NCBI GenBank assembly: GCA_948567375.1
Contig: OX419756.1
Location: 75,716,333-75,780,332 of the forward strand
DNA: 64,000 nt
Source: Lunularia cruciata
Lineage: Eukaryota; Streptophyta; Marchantiopsida; Lunulariales; Lunulariaceae
Direction: 5' to 3'
Notes under the pieces: model-generated
What the model was told of the DNA's origin: nothing
Databases searched by the model: none
Seen by the model: the letters and a program-made list of their open reading frames with translations, nothing else
Program-made: the position numbers and the translations under genes
Part shown: in pieces, positions 59,280-64,000 of the stretch
How the letters are laid out: each line of letters opens with the position of its first letter
How positions within the stretch are numbered: position 1 is the first letter of the stretch

Positions 59280-59321
59280 GCATTGATCACTAGTATGATC
59301 ATATTTGTGGCAATGGTCACA
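59280..59321 (-). pseudogene. Gag CCHC zinc knuckle of the gypsy element
   Basis: Minus strand codes CDHCHKYDHTSDQC, an exact C-x2-C-x4-H-x4-C knuckle, at the end of the gag remnant (59317-60150 partly open). Confidence 0.8.
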
Positions 59322-60589
59322 TTGTCTTTGAGCTTGTTGTGGCACTCCAAAAGGTGCCCACTACCCTAAGAGCACTCTCGCTTATGGTGACATCAACTAT
59401 AAGTCCAACAAGCAACTCCATTACCCATTGGCTATTGTTAACCAAAAAATGAAGGTAAAGGTCTAAGTATATTAAGCTTTCAACTTTCTCCATAAGATCA
59501 AGGATGTCCAGTCTATCGTCAAAAGCCAACATGGTGTGGTGCACTTTGTTGCACAAGGAAGAAGTAACAACTATAGATGATACCTTCTTATGAAATCCAT
59601 ATGTCACCATTCTTTCCTCTACCATGTTTAGCTCAATGCACTCAACCAAACAAAAAACAATCACCAAATTTGGTGAGGTAGTCTGAAATAATGTAGCATC
59701 ATGTATTCTATGTTGTAGCTCCTTGTCCAATATCCCATACCAAAATTGGACTGCTTGGGTCCTAATAACTCCCTAAGTGAAATTGATCAACCATCTCATG
59801 CAAGTATATGCTTCATGCATTCTATGTCTATTGTTCCACTAGAGCTCTTACAAGCTCTTGGTCAATCCACACTCATTGGTATTTCTACCTCAAGCATTGG
59901 AAGAATTGCACCATGGGGTTAAACCTCAATATTGCACCACCTCTTGAAATGGTAACTCTATTTGTAATGGCACCATCTCCAACTAGTGCACCTCCATTGG
60001 ATACACCAATGCTACTACAGTTAGAACTCATGGGTATTATCAATCTACCAATAAAAACTGAGCTTGAAGTGATGGAGATGTAGTTTGGAGATGAATAATA
60101 TCTCCATAGCTCCTCCAAGTAAGCTCTCCTGAATTTATGGTAATCATTCATTGATAGATACTCTAAGTGCTAGAACAACCCTTCCATGCCATGAAATGTG
60201 TGAATAAAGTTAGGTTCGGCATCTACTTTAGATCACACCAACTATCAAACTCTTAGGTGAAGTCATCTTCTTCATTAGGACTTAAGACACTGGTTGATAT
60301 TGAATGTCATTTTTTGTAAATCCACTACATATTGTAGCAAAATCTCCTCTTGAATCCCCAAAGAACTCCATATGATGATGTATTCCAAATTGTAATTGTG
60401 ACCACCAAGTGTCACTCACTAATGACACTCTAACTATAAGAACTACATTAAGGAGATGTGCAACCTATAATTTTCCATCAAAACATGCACTCTCATGGTC
60501 TATAGGCCATCATTTTGTACCTCATCAAAGAGAAACATAGGTAGTCTAATTGGTCATTAATCCAGACTCACTATTGAGAGCACACTAGA

Positions 60590-60600
60590 GCACTGATGCT
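60590..60600 (-). other. Possible primer-binding site of the gypsy element
   Basis: Minus-strand AGCATCAGTGC agrees at 8 of 11 positions with the usual initiator-Met PBS core. If correct, the 5' LTR would span about 60601-62113. Weak. Confidence 0.35.
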
Positions 60601-61734
60601 TTAAATATCAAGGCACCTCACACAAACATGGTGCACAAATAGAAAGTAGAGAAGAGAGGAGATCCAATCACACAAAATCAAGATGATAACTCTGCATCTT
60701 AAAACTTAAAACTAAATAGACTTTGCTACTATTTGGCATTTGACATAATAAGAGTGTTTATTTACTCTTATGCTACCAAGATTGCCAAGGATGGGATCAA
60801 ATGTACTCTCCTAGCCAAAGCTACATGAGTATATGTATCAACCTACCAATCACTAATTGAGGATGGACTGTTAGCTTGGGCATTGGTCTAGGAACTAAAG
60901 ATCTGGAGTTAAAATCTTATTGCGTCCATCTGAAGAGTGGATAGATTTGGCCACACAACTACCAAAAACTTGAATAAATTGGCTAGCCTCATGCCAGCAA
61001 GTTGGCTATTCTATGCCTTTGTGGTCTCTTTAGCCCACATTCTTATGCCTCAAAGCCTCTAATTCTAGCCCTTCGGAGTCTCTCTAGCCCATAGCCTTAT
61101 GCTTCAAACCTCTAAATGCCAAAATTTAGCCGAATAAGGCATTCTTGCCAATCTAAACTCTCCAAATTTGGGTAATCTCCACCAACTCAAGGGCAAACTC
61201 CAGCAACCTCCAACTCTAGATAATCTCTACCAACTCAACTTTTGAATCTCAACAACCGTTGCTAATATAACAAACTTATACTACAATTGGTTAACTACCA
61301 AATCCTTTGCCTAATGTCAAATTGTGCCAAATTGAGAGGATAGGGAACTCCAAATCCTAAATTTGATGAGATGGGTTCTCAAATCTACCTCTAATTTACA
61401 ATTTGCAATGATCAATTGCCAATTTGACCTTTCACTCTCAAATTGGCTTCTTTGAGTAAAATTGAACACCCAGTCCTCAATTTGACCTCAATTCACCAAA
61501 TGTTGGCAACACTTTTGCACACCATCGGCTCCATTGTCAAATTTCTAGTAAATCAAGTAGGGCTTCTGTCCATAATCCGCATCACTAAAACATAACTCAA
61601 GTACTAACTATCAGAAATACCAATAATTCCACCAAGCTTTGACATACCACTAACACCCTCAATTCTTACACTTGATTTCTCCTTAACTTTAGTTCTTTGA
61701 TGTAATCAATTCAATTCACATTTGAATCACACTC

Positions 61735-62113
61735 AACTCGGATCATAACTCAATACTCAACTCAATAATCTACCAACAATGGGTATTGATTATAGTCAAA
61801 CTACACCTACTCTAGCTAAGAGACTCAAGGTGATGCTTGCTAATCTTTGTCCACCATTGCCAAGAACGCAAAGGCTCAACATTAGAGAAGTGAGCTCTTA
61901 GGAGTTGTACTTTGAAGGTATAACCCTTGCTCAACTTGGATCTCTAGTCATAATAACGCCATTGACAGCTCATCTGATGGTGTGAATGGTGCAAGTGATG
62001 GTGGTTTCCATGGTATGGTCAATAGTCCTAACAAAAAATCTAGGCACCACTAAGTAATCTCTAAGTAACTACTAATATAACTTGATAGCCAAGACTATTA
62101 GTCTAATACTTGT
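61735..62113 (-). repeat. Candidate 5' LTR piece
   Basis: Partner of 54235-54630, same orientation, at the far end of the coding remnants. It may be only the U3 side of a longer LTR. Confidence 0.7.
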
Positions 62114-64000
62114 TACTTTATTGTGACTTCCCAAGACGTGTGACCTTGTGAGAATCTCACTAGTATCACCAATAGGTTGTGTTGCCACGAGATGCCTTTT
62201 AGTTTTCTTGTCCCCAATGATGTAGGTAATCTGCCCTCATGCAAGATGTAAGCACCGCACTATCTACATCATGTACACTTTGAACCCGAGCACTATAATT
62301 ATTGCTAGGCACATAATGCACGGGGACGGTGTTTGGGACTTGATAGCCGAGACTAGTGATTAATTTTGCATTGGAGTTTGTAGACCTTTTTAAGGTCTCC
62401 AAACTTCCATTTTTATACCCCTTTGAATCCTACTTCATCATCACAGATATATGGATTGCTCAACAATTTTAAGCACACCCAACCTCCAAAGAAATCAAGT
62501 GTGGAATCTGCCTTAAACAACATGAGTAAGTGTAATTGAGAATTTATAGAATTTATGCTTTCATTAGTCAAAAGAATCTCAAATTGCATAATTTAGTAGA
62601 TCAAGTACTATCTTTTCTAGAAACTATTTTGAAGATGGAAGAATGTATGCTAGGATGAATAAAAGGGTAAATTTCCACTATTAGACAAAGAATATCAAAG
62701 AAAATACAAAGATTGGTACCTATAGGTGCCTAATTTTGTATGATCTCTCGATTAAAAGGTAGAATTCTAAACGCATCATCTACAAAATAGCAAATACATT
62801 GGAATGAAATTCAAGCTGACCATTGCTAATATCTCTCATGAGGTTGGTCAAATATGGACACATCTTTGCACCCATTGTAAAACTTTGGCATTTCAAAACA
62901 CATTCAATAAAATTATTATTCATTATTAGCAAAGATTCAAATCAAGTATCTATTTGCTTGCATATTCATTTGAGTCAAATCAACAACCATTTGCTTGTGT
63001 ATCCCTTTAAATGTGCCAAAATAAAGTCCCACCTAGAAAAGATTGAGAAGGCTAACTAAGATGCATACAAGATGTCACCAACCTCAAAACCTAGTGCAGT
63101 AAGCTTTAAGCATCAAACTCAATAATGATGTAATATATAGGAAAAGAGAGCGCAAAGAATACTTTACAAGCAACCAAAGATAACATCTAGGGACCTTGGA
63201 CGTTTTGGTTGATTGAAAGAACTTCAAGAATTTTCCTTGAAAGATAAAATAGAAGAAGGCAATAGCGTCAAATTATATACCATTCAAAAGCTAAAAATTA
63301 CATATGCATATAAGTACATACAATTTTTTTAGTTTTTAGATAAGAATAAGTAATACAAGAGATTTTATTTCAACCACAAAACAGTCAAGCTGCATCAATC
63401 TTCTAAAAGGGATAAGGCTAGGAGATGATCTTGAAGAAGTATGGCTTTGTCTTTATGTTTATCATTAGAAACATAGTTGTTTGCTATTGGTGTGAGAACA
63501 TATATATAACTTTGATGAGTAGAGTTTGAAAATATTTGCAAAATCAGAACTAAGGATGTTGAGAACATGACAATGTGCTACAAATATATCAAAGTAGTGT
63601 TATGAAAATTTCTCACTCACTTGTGTCATATGGTTTTATTTTTTACAATTTCTTATGATGATAGGTAGTAGTATTGAATATATTTTGGTTTAGTGAAACT
63701 AGACATGAGTTAAAGAGACACAATTTTCATTAGAAAAAATCAATGAGATGACACATAAAAGTTATGCATCAACAAGAATGATTTCAAATTCATAAAATGA
63801 TAATATGATTGTACAGGAAAAAATTCTACAAGATAAATTTAAGGTGTTTGAGTTGTGGTTGAGCCTATGGACTAATCAAATAAGATAATCAGGAAACTTC
63901 CTCCAAAATGTAATTATAACCTATCCCTTAAGTGCTAGTGTCCACCTTAAAACCATCTAGTTCCATGGATATGGATTCCAAATGCGTTTAAGGGTTTATA
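62114..64000. other. AT-rich DNA, no gene seen
   Basis: Short ORFs only, no recognisable domain, RNA gene or element end. Confidence 0.45.

Larger units (their letters stand above)
54235..62113 (-). mobile_element. Degenerate Ty3/gypsy LTR retrotransposon
   Basis: The order on the minus strand is gag (about 60.3-59.3 kb), RT (57.45-56.7 kb), RNase H (56.64-56.43 kb), integrase (56.2-55.2 kb), which is the Ty3/gypsy order. Two direct repeats at the ends (54235-54630, 61735-62113) are candidate LTR pieces. The coding region carries many stops and frameshifts and a TA microsatellite, so the element is dead. Long TSDs or intact ends were not identified. Confidence 0.85.

Overview
The window is nuclear DNA of a land plant, most likely a bryophyte (moss or liverwort). 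Four things point there: spliced genes with GT-AG introns, a plant-only PHD-finger family, a plant phytocyanin/arabinogalactan protein, and a decayed immune-receptor gene that joins an alpha/beta-hydrolase to an NB-ARC and LRRs. That last architecture (HNL class) is known from bryophytes. The species cannot be named from the sequence alone.

Layout. 0-1 kb: 3' end of an MMD1/MS1-like PHD-finger gene (+). 1-9.4 kb: mostly AT-rich DNA with two splice-flanked open segments of unknown nature, a degraded second copy of the PHD gene (5.1-5.6 kb) and a nuclear insertion of mitochondrial atp9 (7.1 kb). 9.4-19.4 kb: a minus-strand HNL-type resistance-gene pseudogene (hydrolase, NB-ARC, winged helix, LRR). 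Its distal half was tandemly duplicated, and non-LTR retroelement fragments lie inside it. The history can be read: an RT-like fragment entered the LRR part; a duplication of about 3.2 kb then formed with a 5-bp microhomology; a further element then landed in one copy, leaving a 12-bp target-site duplication, while the other copy keeps the empty site.

22.8-40.0 kb: one large plus-strand gene, the catalytic subunit of Rab3GAP. I reconstructed 22 exons with consistent phase (about 1052 residues). Its long introns hold a large foldback repeat, tandem repeats and a dispersed repeat family. 40-46 kb: no recognisable gene. 46.2-47.5 kb: a two-exon minus-strand uclacyanin-type phytocyanin with a long Ala/Pro/Val arabinogalactan tail and a GPI signal. 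49.6-50.5 kb: a fourth copy of the non-LTR element with an 11-bp target-site duplication. 53.7 kb: a short perfect-stem hairpin element. 54.2-62.1 kb: a degenerate Ty3/gypsy retrotransposon on the minus strand, with gag zinc knuckle, RT, RNase H and integrase zinc-finger remnants and candidate LTR pieces. The rest is AT-rich without visible genes.

The complete-looking genes are Rab3GAP (membrane traffic/autophagy) and the phytocyanin (cell surface), plus the 3' end of the PHD gene. They are functionally unrelated and simply neighbours in repeat-rich DNA. All calls were made by reading; no database search was run.
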